From Bacillota bacterium (GTDB taxonomy: Bacteria; Bacillota_E; JAJZYS01; JAJYTV01), in assembly GCA_021845645.1 (NCBI GenBank), contig JAJZVM010000095.1, forward strand, positions 1 to 14,737: a stretch of DNA of 14,737 bases. The letters run 5' to 3'. A program made the translations under genes and the position numbers. The notes beneath the pieces are model-generated. The model did not search any database. It was not told the DNA's origin and was given only the letters and a program-made list of their open reading frames with translations. Shown piece by piece: positions 5,672-13,232 of the stretch (the stretch's first letter is position 1; the number at the start of each line of letters is the position of its first letter).

Positions 5672-7540
5672 GTGCCGAAGCCGGTATCCGCCAAGGGCCG
5701 TTACATGCCGGGCCTTGACGGGCTCCGCGCGGTTGCCGTGCTCGGCGTGATCGCTTTCCATCTCGGCCTGCCCATGGCGCAAGGCGGTCTCCTGGGCGTT
5801 GGCGTCTTCTTCGTGCTCTCGGGCTACCTGATCAGCGACATCCTCATCGACCAGTGGGAACGGCTCGGCTCGCTCGACCTGCGGGGCTTCTGGCTGAGGC
5901 GCGCACGCCGTCTTCTGCCTGCCCTCGTCGTGCTCCTGTCTGCCGTCGCGGCCTATGTGACGCTGGTCGATCCTGCGCGCCTCGGTGAACTGCGCGGCGA
6001 GGTCCTCGCCGCGGCACTCTACGTGAGCAACTGGTGGTACATCTTCCACCACGTCTCCTACTTCGCGAGCTTCGGACCGCCGTCACCACTGACCCACCTC
6101 TGGTCTCTCGCGGTGGAAGAGCAGTTCTACCTCGTCTGGCCAGGCTTGCTCTGGCTGGGCCTGCGCTTTTTGCCGCGCTGGGCTCTCTTCGTCGCAACGC
6201 TCGCGCTGGCCATAGCCTCCGCGGTCACCCTGGGCGTGCTCTTCCATTCCGGCGCGGGGCCGGACAGGGTCTACTACGGCACCGACACGCGCGCGTTCGC
6301 CCTGCTCCTTGGCGCTGCGCTGGCACAGGTGTGGCCGAGCCGACGGGTCGGTCAGGTCTCCCAGCGTCTGCGCCTGCCGTTGGACCTGCTTGGCTTTGGC
6401 GGGCTCGTTGCCGTCCTCGTGCTTTTCGCCGCCACCGGCGAGCGCGACCCCTTCCTCTACCCGCTGGGGCTCGCGCTCCTGTCGCTGGCGACGGCAGCGG
6501 TCGTCGCGGCGGCCACCTGCCCTGGCAGCCGCGTCGCACGCGTGCTGGGCACAGAGCCGCTGCGCTGGCTCGGCGTGCGGTCGTACGGCATCTACCTCTG
6601 GCACTATCCTGTTATCGCGCTGACGACGCCCGTGGGCCAGACAGGGTTCTCCCCACTGCAGGCCGGGCTGCAGGTGGCTGTCTCCATCTTGCTGGCGGCG
6701 CTTTCCTGGCGCTATATCGAAGAGCCGATCAGGCAAGGGGCCTTTGAGCGGATCTGGCGGCTGTGGCGCCGGCGAGCCCTGCGCCGCAGGAGCCTGTCGC
6801 TGCACGGTCTCGTCACGGTAGCCACGACATCGCTCCTGCTGGTCGTCGCCTGTGGCGGTCTCGTCGGCCTTGGTCCGGCCGCGGCCGCGAGCACGATGCC
6901 AAAGTCCCTGAGCATCCTGCCCCCTCCACCTCTACCGCACATCTCACCTGCATCCAACGTCTACGTGTATGTGCGACGTGCCGTCGCGCCCAGGGGGCGC
7001 CTGGCGCCGCCCCGGGCCGAGTCGTCCCCGCAGATGCCCGCGGGCGCCAACGTCACCGCGATCGGGGACTCGGTGATGATCGACGCGGCGCCGTATCTCG
7101 AGCGGTTGCTGCCAGGCATCACCATCGACGCGGTTGTCGGCCGACAGCTCTGGCAGACGCCTCCTGTCATCGCGCAACTGAGGGCCCGGCGCCAACTCGG
7201 CTCCAGAGTGATCCTGGAACTCGGCACGAACGGCCCCTACACGCGCGCCGCGCTCCTCTCGCTGCTGCGCTCCCTCGCAGGCGCCAAGGAGATCCTGCTC
7301 GTCAACACACGCGTGCCGCGCCCATGGCAAGGGCAGGTCAACCGGCTGCTCGCCTCCGTCGCGAGGAGCTACCCCCACACGGTGCTCGTGGACTGGTACG
7401 GTGCAAGCCAGGGCCATGCGGGGTTCTTCTACCCCGACGGCGTGCACCTGAACCGGCAGGGGGCTCAGTTCTACGCGAACCTGCTGGCGGGCACCCTAGC
7501 GGCACGCCAGCCGAGGCAGGCCGGGGCGGTCGGCCAATAG
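5672..7540 (+). CDS. Membrane acyltransferase (acyltransferase 3) with C-terminal SGNH domain, OatA/YrhL-like
   Basis: Protein of 622 residues with two domains. Residues about 15-400 form a polytopic acyltransferase-3 domain with roughly ten hydrophobic segments. It includes the catalytic His30 in VIAFHLG, GVGVFFVLSGYLIS (42-55), RRARRLLPA (76-84), HLWSLAVEEQFYLVWP (142-157), and a last membrane span near 380-400. A Pro-rich linker (about 410-455) leads to an extracellular SGNH hydrolase domain with block I GDS (Ser467), GTNG (518-521) and DGVHL (Asp589, His592). The family moves acetyl groups across the membrane and O-acetylates peptidoglycan or other envelope glycans. The closest pattern I know is the Bacillota YrhL/OatA group. 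The start is GTG at 5672 with a GGGAG/GAGG sequence upstream; ATG at 5705 would drop 11 residues. It is the only confident plus-strand gene and is probably monocistronic. Confidence 0.92.
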   Translation: MPKPVSAKGRYMPGLDGLRAVAVLGVIAFHLGLPMAQGGLLGVGVFFVLSGYLISDILIDQWERLGSLDLRGFWLRRARRLLPALVVLLSAVAAYVTLVDPARLGELRGEVLAAALYVSNWWYIFHHVSYFASFGPPSPLTHLWSLAVEEQFYLVWPGLLWLGLRFLPRWALFVATLALAIASAVTLGVLFHSGAGPDRVYYGTDTRAFALLLGAALAQVWPSRRVGQVSQRLRLPLDLLGFGGLVAVLVLFAATGERDPFLYPLGLALLSLATAAVVAAATCPGSRVARVLGTEPLRWLGVRSYGIYLWHYPVIALTTPVGQTGFSPLQAGLQVAVSILLAALSWRYIEEPIRQGAFERIWRLWRRRALRRRSLSLHGLVTVATTSLLLVVACGGLVGLGPAAAASTMPKSLSILPPPPLPHISPASNVYVYVRRAVAPRGRLAPPRAESSPQMPAGANVTAIGDSVMIDAAPYLERLLPGITIDAVVGRQLWQTPPVIAQLRARRQLGSRVILELGTNGPYTRAALLSLLRSLAGAKEILLVNTRVPRPWQGQVNRLLASVARSYPHTVLVDWYGASQGHAGFFYPDGVHLNRQGAQFYANLLAGTLAARQPRQAGAVGQ

Positions 7541-7574
7541 GCGGCGACCGCACCCGAGGCCATGGGCGCAGGTC

Positions 7575-7602
7575 GGCCCAGGCCATGCACACGGCCTGGG
7601 CC
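7575..7602 (+). terminator. Intrinsic-type terminator hairpin after the acyltransferase gene
   Basis: GGCCCAGGCC, an 8-nt loop, then GGCCTGGGCC make a perfect 10-bp stem 34 nt past the stop. GCTTTCTCTTC follows on the plus strand, a weak pyrimidine tract rather than a pure U run. The opposite strand has no T tract after the stem, so it serves the plus-strand gene. Confidence 0.6.
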
Positions 7603-7625
7603 GCTTTCTCTTCAGCCGCAGCGGA

Positions 7626-7667
7626 CGGTGCGAGCCCGCCGCCCGGGCCCGCTCGGCCCCCGCACCG
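7626..7667 (-). repeat. Inverted repeat downstream of the OsmC gene (weak terminator candidate)
   Basis: CGGTGCG (7626-7632) pairs with CGCACCG (7661-7667), and the 28-nt GC-rich interior can pair further. It lies about 27 nt past the stop of the minus-strand block. There is no T tract on either side, so termination is only a guess. A second 6-bp hairpin, CTGAGC/GCTCAG (7686-7702), overlaps the stop codon. Confidence 0.2.
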
Positions 7668-7693
7668 CCGAGGCCGCGTTCACCCCTGAGCCT

Positions 7694-8128
7694 TCAGCTC
7701 AGTGTCTTGCGCTCCCCGTTGACCTCGCTGATGATGACCAGCTTGGCCGTCTTGTTGAGCATGTGGGTCACGCCGCAGTACTTGTTCTGCGAAAGCTGGA
7801 TGGCCCTGTCGACGTGGTCGCGCTGCACCCCTTCACCCACGGTCCTGTAGACCAGCCGGATCTCCGTGAACACCTGGGGGTGCTCTTTGGACGTGTCAGC
7901 CTCGAGGTCGATGGTGAAACTCGTGAACGGAACCCGCTTCTTCTGCATGATCGCAATCACATCCATGCCGGTGCAGCCGCCCAGGCTGAGCAGTGTGAGC
8001 TCCTTCGGGCGCGCGCCGCGCTCCTCCCCGCCGACTGCGGCAGCGGCGTCCATCACGATTTCGTGCCCGCTGCCGCTCTTCGCCACCATCGCCATGTTGT
8101 TGAGCCAGGTGATGCTTCCGGTCAGCAT
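7694..8128 (-). CDS. OsmC/Ohr family peroxidase-like protein
   Basis: Protein of 144 residues, normal OsmC/YhfA size. The family reduces organic hydroperoxides with a pair of cysteines in the cytoplasm. Both are present: Cys52 in LLSLGGCTGMDV and Cys118 in NKYCGVTHML. The sequence is nearer the general OsmC/YhfA branch than Ohr proper, so the substrate is uncertain. The ATG at 8128 gives the usual first beta strand (SITWLNNMAMVAKS). A GGAGG lies 12 nt upstream, farther than usual. It is the last gene of the right-hand minus-strand block, 39 nt after the PAP2 gene, and faces the acyltransferase gene. Confidence 0.88.
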   Translation of the reverse strand: MLTGSITWLNNMAMVAKSGSGHEIVMDAAAAVGGEERGARPKELTLLSLGGCTGMDVIAIMQKKRVPFTSFTIDLEADTSKEHPQVFTEIRLVYRTVGEGVQRDHVDRAIQLSQNKYCGVTHMLNKTAKLVIISEVNGERKTLS

Positions 8129-8167
8129 CGCTTGCGTCCACCTCCGAAATATGTCATCCCGCAGGGG

Positions 8168-8767
8168 TTAGCGGGCCCGCTGCCCCTCATGCATGCGGAA
8201 GAGGCCCAGGACGAAATCGGCCGGTCGCCTGAGGGGCCCCGAAAGGGTCTGGACGGCCGTCGCCGCCACGAAGCCCACTGCGACTCCCCCGAGGACGTCC
8301 GTCGGCCAGTGCACGCCGACGAACACCCGCGCGAGCACGATCAGCGCCGTCAGCAGCCACATCACCCACTGCAGGGCCTTGTTCTGGCCGCGCAGGGCAA
8401 AGGCCACCGCCGCCGCCACAGCCGCGTGGTCCGAAGGGAAGGACGCATCGGCGACGTGCTGCACAAGCTGGTGCACCAGGTGCGGGTAGAGCACGAACGG
8501 GCGCGGGCGGTACCAGAGCGCGGAGATGGCGTAATTGACGGCGATCGCCACGACCGCAGCGAGAGCCGCGTACAGGAGTTGCCGTCGCAGACCGGCCTCG
8601 CGGCGCGGCAAGGCGAACCAGAGCACGACCATCAGTCCCGCTACGACGAAGATGGCGTACTGGGCGGCGAGCACCGCCAGCGCGTCCACGAAGGCGTTCC
8701 TGCCGGCGAGTCCGTTCCACCAGAGGAACACGGTCCGGTCGAACCCGTCTACTATCAGCACCCCCAT
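8168..8767 (-). CDS. PAP2-family phosphatase, BcrC-like undecaprenyl-diphosphatase candidate
   Basis: Integral membrane protein of 199 residues with about five or six hydrophobic segments. PAP2 motifs are in order: WYRPRPF (85-91), SFPSDHA (109-115), and Arg147-x5-His153-x3-Asp157 in ARVFVGVHWPTD. The N-terminal FDRTVFLWWNGLAGRN (9-24) and the PSDH form of motif 2 are typical of BcrC, which dephosphorylates undecaprenyl pyrophosphate at the outer face of the membrane for cell-wall synthesis. A lipid phosphatase of another specificity is possible. I chose ATG at 8767, 45 nt after the prkA stop; GTG at 8761 is an alternative and neither has a strong ribosome binding site. Confidence 0.88.
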   Translation of the reverse strand: MGVLIVDGFDRTVFLWWNGLAGRNAFVDALAVLAAQYAIFVVAGLMVVLWFALPRREAGLRRQLLYAALAAVVAIAVNYAISALWYRPRPFVLYPHLVHQLVQHVADASFPSDHAAVAAAVAFALRGQNKALQWVMWLLTALIVLARVFVGVHWPTDVLGGVAVGFVAATAVQTLSGPLRRPADFVLGLFRMHEGQRAR

Positions 8768-8812
8768 CTCGCGCCCAACGATAGGGCAAGCTGCGCGCGA
8801 TGGCAAGCAGCG

Positions 8813-10675
8813 TCAGCCGAGGGCGAAGGGAACCGGTCCGCCGAGCGCCTGCAGAAGATCCTCGCTGCAGCGCGGACAGTATCCCTCCTGCAGCAGTCTT
8901 TGCCGCACCGCAGTGATGCGCGCGCCGATCGCCTCGCCTGGCGCCACATCCTGGAGGGCACCCTGCACGAGCGTCTGGATGCGGCTGTAGAGATGCCGCT
9001 CGAGCGCTGTGCGCAGGGCCGGGTGCTGGGGAAGGGCAGAGACCTGGCCGCGGCTGCGCATGCTGGCGGCCCACACGCCGATCTCCTCGCGGAAGGCGCG
9101 CTTTTGCGCCTCCGTCACCCCGACCTCCTCCTCGACGCTGCGCAGGCGCCGCTCCAGGTCGTCGGGCGCCGGCTCGCCGATGCGCAGGGCCGTCAGATAG
9201 GCGTCGAGCGACTCGAGGTAGCGGTGCCATAGTGCGGCCAAATTGTCCTCGAAGGCGTCCACGAAATACGGGTAGACTTCGGCTTCGAGGCGACGCCCGA
9301 GGTCCTCCGCCACCTCGTGCAAGAGGTTGCGGTAGGTTTCCTGGTCCGAGGCCTCGATCGAAGGATGGCTTTGCAGCCCTTCGTACAGGGCGCGCAGCGT
9401 TGCCCCGACCGTCAGGCAGCCGTCCGAACGCACGAGGGCACGCGCCAGCTGGTTGACCACGTAGCGTGGCGAGACGCCATGCATGCCTTCCCGGCTACTC
9501 TCGCGCTGCAGGTCCAGGCGGTCGCGCGGGCCGAGTCCCGGCACCTCCTCCCCGTCGTAGAGCCTGAGCTTCTGCAGCTGGCCGATCTCGCGACGGCGAC
9601 TCTGCTCGAGCCGCGTCAGGACGGCGAAGGTGGCGGCGGCCTCGATCGCGTGCGGAGCGATGTGCGTGTCGGGCCGCCGGCGATCGGCGACCAGGCGCTC
9701 GTAGATCCGCCGTTCGTCCTTGACGCGCAGGGCGTAGGGCATGCGCACCACCACCATGCGATCCTTGAGCGCCTCGTTGCGCGCATCGTGGATGAAGGTC
9801 TGGTATTCGGCCTCGTTCGAGTGGGCGACCACCACCTCGTCCGCGTACATCAGCGCATAGCGTCCTGTCTTGAACCTGCCTTCCTGCGCCAGAGTCAGCA
9901 GGGTATAGAGGAACCGCTCGTCGCACTTCAGCAGTTCGACGAACTCCATCAGGCCCCGGTTCGCCACGTTGAGCTCGCCGTCGAAGCGGAACGCCCTGGG
10001 GTCGGACTCGACGCCGTAGTCCGAAATGGCGGCGAGATCGAGGGAGCCGGTCAGTTCCGCGATGTCCTGGGATTTCGGGTCGGACGGCGCAAAGGTACCC
10101 ACGCCGCGGCGCCTCTCCTCGCTGATCGTCACCCGCTCGACGGGCACGGCGAGGAGGTCCTTGCCCGTGAGCCCGCCGTAGCGCATGCGGCAGACAGGGC
10201 AGAGGTCACCCTCGACGACCACGCCAAGCTCCTGCTCCGCCGCCCTGCGCAGTTCCCCCGTCAGCAGATGCAGAGGCTCCTCCCGCATCGGGCAGCCCGC
10301 GATGGCGTAGAGACTCCCCTCTTCCTCCACCGAGAAGCGCTCCAAGCCGCGCTTCATGATCTCCACGAAGCTGGACTTGCCGCCCCCGACGGGCCCGAGC
10401 AGCAACAGGATGCGCCGCCGCACCTCGAGCCCCTGTGCGGCGGCGGCGAAGAAGGCGTCGATCTCCGAAAACGCGGCGTCCAAGCCGAAGAGCTGGCCTT
10501 CGCACAGGCCCTTCGCCCCGCCCGCCGCCACGAGCATGCGGTGAACGCGCCGGTGCGCGAGATCCGCGACATGCGGCTGGCGCCTGCAGATCTGGATGTA
10601 CTGCGAAAAGTCGCCGCGCCACTCCCGCTGGCCGGCCGGCGGTTCGCCGCGCCCGATCCGCTCAGCGATGTCCAA
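8813..10675 (-). CDS. prkA: PrkA family serine protein kinase / AAA+ protein (YeaG homologue)
   Basis: 620 residues, close to B. subtilis PrkA (about 631). The family has an N-terminal AAA+ domain and a C-terminal kinase-like domain, and is linked to sporulation in Bacillus and to nitrogen and stress adaptation (YeaG) in enterics; protease activity has also been reported. Visible are the N-terminal helix FSQYIQICRRQP, Walker A GPVGGGKS (94-101), GCPMREEPLHLL (128-138), a Cys pair in GDLCPVC (156-162), TFAPSDPKSQDIAELTGS (194-211), RFDGELNVANRGLMEF (230-245), MYADEVVVAHSNEAEY (276-291), and a second Cys pair in YCPRC near the C-terminus. The start is TTG at 10675 with GGGAGGGG 5 nt upstream; the frame is open further upstream but that part resembles nothing in the family. 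The usual partner DUF444 (YhbH/YeaH) is not in the window. Confidence 0.95.
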   Translation of the reverse strand: MDIAERIGRGEPPAGQREWRGDFSQYIQICRRQPHVADLAHRRVHRMLVAAGGAKGLCEGQLFGLDAAFSEIDAFFAAAAQGLEVRRRILLLLGPVGGGKSSFVEIMKRGLERFSVEEEGSLYAIAGCPMREEPLHLLTGELRRAAEQELGVVVEGDLCPVCRMRYGGLTGKDLLAVPVERVTISEERRRGVGTFAPSDPKSQDIAELTGSLDLAAISDYGVESDPRAFRFDGELNVANRGLMEFVELLKCDERFLYTLLTLAQEGRFKTGRYALMYADEVVVAHSNEAEYQTFIHDARNEALKDRMVVVRMPYALRVKDERRIYERLVADRRRPDTHIAPHAIEAAATFAVLTRLEQSRRREIGQLQKLRLYDGEEVPGLGPRDRLDLQRESSREGMHGVSPRYVVNQLARALVRSDGCLTVGATLRALYEGLQSHPSIEASDQETYRNLLHEVAEDLGRRLEAEVYPYFVDAFEDNLAALWHRYLESLDAYLTALRIGEPAPDDLERRLRSVEEEVGVTEAQKRAFREEIGVWAASMRSRGQVSALPQHPALRTALERHLYSRIQTLVQGALQDVAPGEAIGARITAVRQRLLQEGYCPRCSEDLLQALGGPVPFALG

Positions 10676-10680
10676 CGATA

Positions 10681-10688
10681 CCCCTCCC
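10681..10688 (-). promoter_or_regulatory. Ribosome binding site that fixes a TTG start for prkA
   Basis: GGGAGGGG on the minus strand, 5 nt before TTG at 10675. There is no ATG or GTG at the family's usual start, so this site decides it. Confidence 0.6.
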
Positions 10689-10725
10689 GCCTCGAGCTCC
10701 GCCGAGCACGCAGATCTGGCTAGAT

Positions 10726-10755
10726 CGCGCTGCCCCGCCGAGGCGAAGCAGCGCG
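10726..10755. repeat. Inverted repeats in the prkA leader
   Basis: CGCGCTGC (10726-10733) and GCAGCGCG (10748-10755) are a perfect 8-bp inverted repeat with a 14-nt GC-rich loop. Beside it, GATCT-GGCT-AGATC (10713-10726) is a second small hairpin. Both lie in the 119-nt gap between the hydrolase gene and prkA. No T tract follows on the minus strand, so this may be leader structure or transcript processing rather than a terminator. Confidence 0.35.
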
Positions 10756-10794
10756 TTCCCTTAGCAGGATATGCGGCGGATCGAGGCTGAGGTG

Positions 10795-11580
10795 TCAGTC
10801 GAGGAACTCGAGGACGCGGCGCATGGCGTCGGCCGCCGCTTCCGGGCGGTAACTCGGCCGCGTGTCGTTGAAGAACGCGTGGGGCGCACCCGCATAGACG
10901 TGATGGGAGAACCGCTTGCCCGCGGCGGCCATCGCATCGGCGAACTCGGGGACATTGGCCGTGATGCGGACGTCGTCGCCGCCGTAGAGCCCCAGCACCT
11001 TGGCCCTGATCTCCCCGACATGGTCGATGGGCGGATTCTCGCCATAGAAGATCACGGCGGCCCACAGGTCCGGCTCGATCGTCGAGAGTTGGGCCGTGAT
11101 GCCGCCGCCCATGCAGAAGCCGAGGCAGGCGACGCGCCCGGCGTCCACCTGCGGCAGTCCCCGCAGGAACCGGACCGCGCCGCGCAGGTCCTGGGCGAAC
11201 GAAGCGCGCTGCCCAGGCGTCATCACCCGCATCAGCGTGCGCAGGGCAGACGCCTCTTCGGGCGGTCGCGCGTCCAGCAGGGGACCGAGCGTACTCGGGT
11301 CCCGCTGCACCTCGGGCGGTGCCTCGCGCAGGAACTTCATGCCGGCCATGATGCGGTCTGGCTGCATCGCCTCGCGCCAGGTCCCCGTATAGAGGTCAGG
11401 CGCGAGGGCAACGAATCCCGCGTCGGCGAAACGGCGGGCCACGTCGCGTATATGGTCGTCGAGGCCCCAGATCTCGTGCACGACGATCAGGGACGGATGC
11501 GTGCCCGGAGCCTCGGGCTCCGCGAGGTACCCCTCGATCGCGCGGCCCTCGCCCTGCAGCTCCACTTCCCTTGCCTTCAC
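10795..11580 (-). CDS. Dienelactone hydrolase family alpha/beta hydrolase
   Basis: 261 residues, alpha/beta hydrolase of the carboxymethylenebutenolidase family. The early strand HPSLIVVHEIWGLDDHIRD (28-46) has the family's conserved Glu after VVH. The nucleophile is Cys156 in GFCMGGG, the acid is Asp203 (or Asp202) in YGGDD, and the base is His234 in GAPHAFFND, so the triad is complete. The region around residues 65-125 is longer than in small family members. Many such proteins are not true dienelactone hydrolases and no chlorocatechol genes are nearby, so the substrate is unknown. The start is GTG at 11580 with GGGAGG 6 nt upstream, 22 nt after the ligase stop, so it is probably co-transcribed with the ligase. 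Confidence 0.9.
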   Translation of the reverse strand: MKAREVELQGEGRAIEGYLAEPEAPGTHPSLIVVHEIWGLDDHIRDVARRFADAGFVALAPDLYTGTWREAMQPDRIMAGMKFLREAPPEVQRDPSTLGPLLDARPPEEASALRTLMRVMTPGQRASFAQDLRGAVRFLRGLPQVDAGRVACLGFCMGGGITAQLSTIEPDLWAAVIFYGENPPIDHVGEIRAKVLGLYGGDDVRITANVPEFADAMAAAGKRFSHHVYAGAPHAFFNDTRPSYRPEAAADAMRRVLEFLD

Positions 11581-11602
11581 GGTACGCCTCCCAGGTCGAA
11601 CA

Positions 11603-13168
11603 TCAGCGATTCTTGAGCGACTCGCGCAGCTGCAGCTTGACCACCTTGCCCGTGCCCGTCTTGGGCAGCTCGGGCAGGATCTCGATCCCGTGCGGGATCT
11701 TGAAGCCGGCGAGGCGTCCCTTGAGATGGTCGAGGATCTCCTCACCCGTGGCAACCGCGCCCGGCCGCAAAGAGACGAACGCGTACGGCACCTCGCCCCA
11801 GCGCTGGTCCGCCCGCGCCACCACGGCGGCCTCCAGCACCGCCGAGTGGGTGTAGAGGGCGTCCTCCACCTCGACCGAGCTGATGTTTTCGCCGCCGGAA
11901 ATGATGATGTCCTTCTTGCGATCCACGATCCTGAGGTATCCCGAAGGTTCCACAACCGCCATGTCGCCGGTGCGGAACCAGCCGTCCGAAAACGCCTGCG
12001 CCGTCTCCTCGGGCCGACGCCAGTAGCCGTCGAACACCATGTCGCCCTGCACCCAGATCTCGCCGACCGCCTTGCCGTCGTGCGCGACCTCCAGGCCGTC
12101 CTCCTGCACGACGCGCAGGTCGCAGCCAACGATCGGCAGGCCCGTCATGGCGCGCAGCTGGTACTGCTCCTCGAGCGGCGCGTCCTTGAGGCTGTCCTTG
12201 ATGGTCGCAAGGGTAAGGACAGGGCAGGTCTCGGAGAGCCCGTAGCCCACCGAGCAGTCCACCTGCAGCTCCTCGCGGGCCTCGCGGATCAGCGCAGGCG
12301 GCGGCGGCGCACCTCCGATGATCACGCGGCGCAGGCTCGAGGTGTCGTGGCTCCGGCGTCCGGGATAGTTCAGCACCGCCGCGAGCATCGTGGGCACGAG
12401 CATCGCCAGCGTGACGCCCTCGGCCTCGACAAGGCGGTAGAACTCGCCGGCGTCGAAGCGGGACGTCACCACCTGCGTCGCCGCCTGCGCCACGATGAAT
12501 TGGGGCCCACCCCAGCCGTTGACATGGAAGAGCGGCACGGTGCCGACAAGTTGCACCTCGTCGGCATGGATCGGCGCCGAAACGGCAACGCCCAGAGCGT
12601 GCAGGTACAGGTTGCGGTGCGTCAGCTGGACGCCCTTGGGCCTGCCCGTCGTGCCGCTCGTATAGAAGATCTCGGCCACGTCGGACTCCTCGACATCCCC
12701 GGCCATCAGGTCGATGGGCTCCGCGCCGGCCAGAATATCCTCATAGAACAGGACGCCCTCGGTCTCCGGCGGCCCGGAAAGCAGCACGATGGGCACACCC
12801 GCCCGGGCCTGCAAGGCCTTGGCCATCGGCAGAAGCGTCTGGTCGGTGACGAGCAGCTTCGGTTCGAGGTCCTGCAGGATGAAAAGCAGCTCCGGAGCCG
12901 TCAGCCGCACGTTCAAGGGGCTCAGGATCGCTCCGCGCGCCGGCACCGCGTAGTAGAGCTCGAGAAGACGATGACAGTTGAGACCGAGGTAGGCGACGCG
13001 GTCGCCGTGCTCGACGCCGAGTCCCTTGAGGGCACCGATCAGCCGCCGGACGCGATCGGCGTAAGCGCGGTAGGTCAGGCGGGTTTCGCCACACACGATG
13101 GCGGTCTTTTCGGGCTCGCGCCGCTCGCTTTGTGCGAGAAACCTGAGTGGAGTCAGCTGAACTGGCAT
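11603..13168 (-). CDS. AMP-dependent acyl-CoA synthetase/ligase
   Basis: ANL-superfamily enzyme, 521 residues, full length. It activates a carboxylic acid with ATP to an acyl-AMP and then to acyl-CoA. Motifs are the P-loop YTSGTTGRPKG (169-179), GYGLSET (308-314), GWFRTGD (396-402), DRKKDIIISGGENI (416-429), and the C-terminal catalytic Lys508 in PKTGTGK. Among known groups it is nearest medium/long-chain fatty acyl-CoA ligases and YngI-type enzymes; the chain length cannot be told from sequence by eye. The ATG at 13168 has GGAGG 7 nt upstream; the longer open frame to 13384 runs into the spoVR gene and lacks family similarity. It lies 64 nt after spoVR and 22 nt before the hydrolase. It could supply acyl-CoA to the catabolic operon, which lacks its own ligase. 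Confidence 0.93.
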   Translation of the reverse strand: MPVQLTPLRFLAQSERREPEKTAIVCGETRLTYRAYADRVRRLIGALKGLGVEHGDRVAYLGLNCHRLLELYYAVPARGAILSPLNVRLTAPELLFILQDLEPKLLVTDQTLLPMAKALQARAGVPIVLLSGPPETEGVLFYEDILAGAEPIDLMAGDVEESDVAEIFYTSGTTGRPKGVQLTHRNLYLHALGVAVSAPIHADEVQLVGTVPLFHVNGWGGPQFIVAQAATQVVTSRFDAGEFYRLVEAEGVTLAMLVPTMLAAVLNYPGRRSHDTSSLRRVIIGGAPPPPALIREAREELQVDCSVGYGLSETCPVLTLATIKDSLKDAPLEEQYQLRAMTGLPIVGCDLRVVQEDGLEVAHDGKAVGEIWVQGDMVFDGYWRRPEETAQAFSDGWFRTGDMAVVEPSGYLRIVDRKKDIIISGGENISSVEVEDALYTHSAVLEAAVVARADQRWGEVPYAFVSLRPGAVATGEEILDHLKGRLAGFKIPHGIEILPELPKTGTGKVVKLQLRESLKNR

Positions 13169-13232
13169 CTTGCCACCTCCCGCAGCATCTGGCCCTGGCT
13201 TCGCGTGCAATTCTCCGATTCCTGCCAGCCGA

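Noticed and set aside
7562..9232. A 556-codon open frame on the plus strand across the OsmC, PAP2 and prkA 3' region
   Set aside because: It crosses three convincing genes on the other strand, lacks motifs and has shadow-type composition.
9317..10723. A 468-codon open frame on the plus strand opposite prkA
   Set aside because: It mirrors the conserved PrkA sequence, with no domain and no ribosome binding site.
10766..10773. CATATCCT on the minus strand upstream of prkA as a sigma-E -10 element
   Set aside because: There is no matching -35 element at 13-15 nt, so the half-site alone is not evidence.
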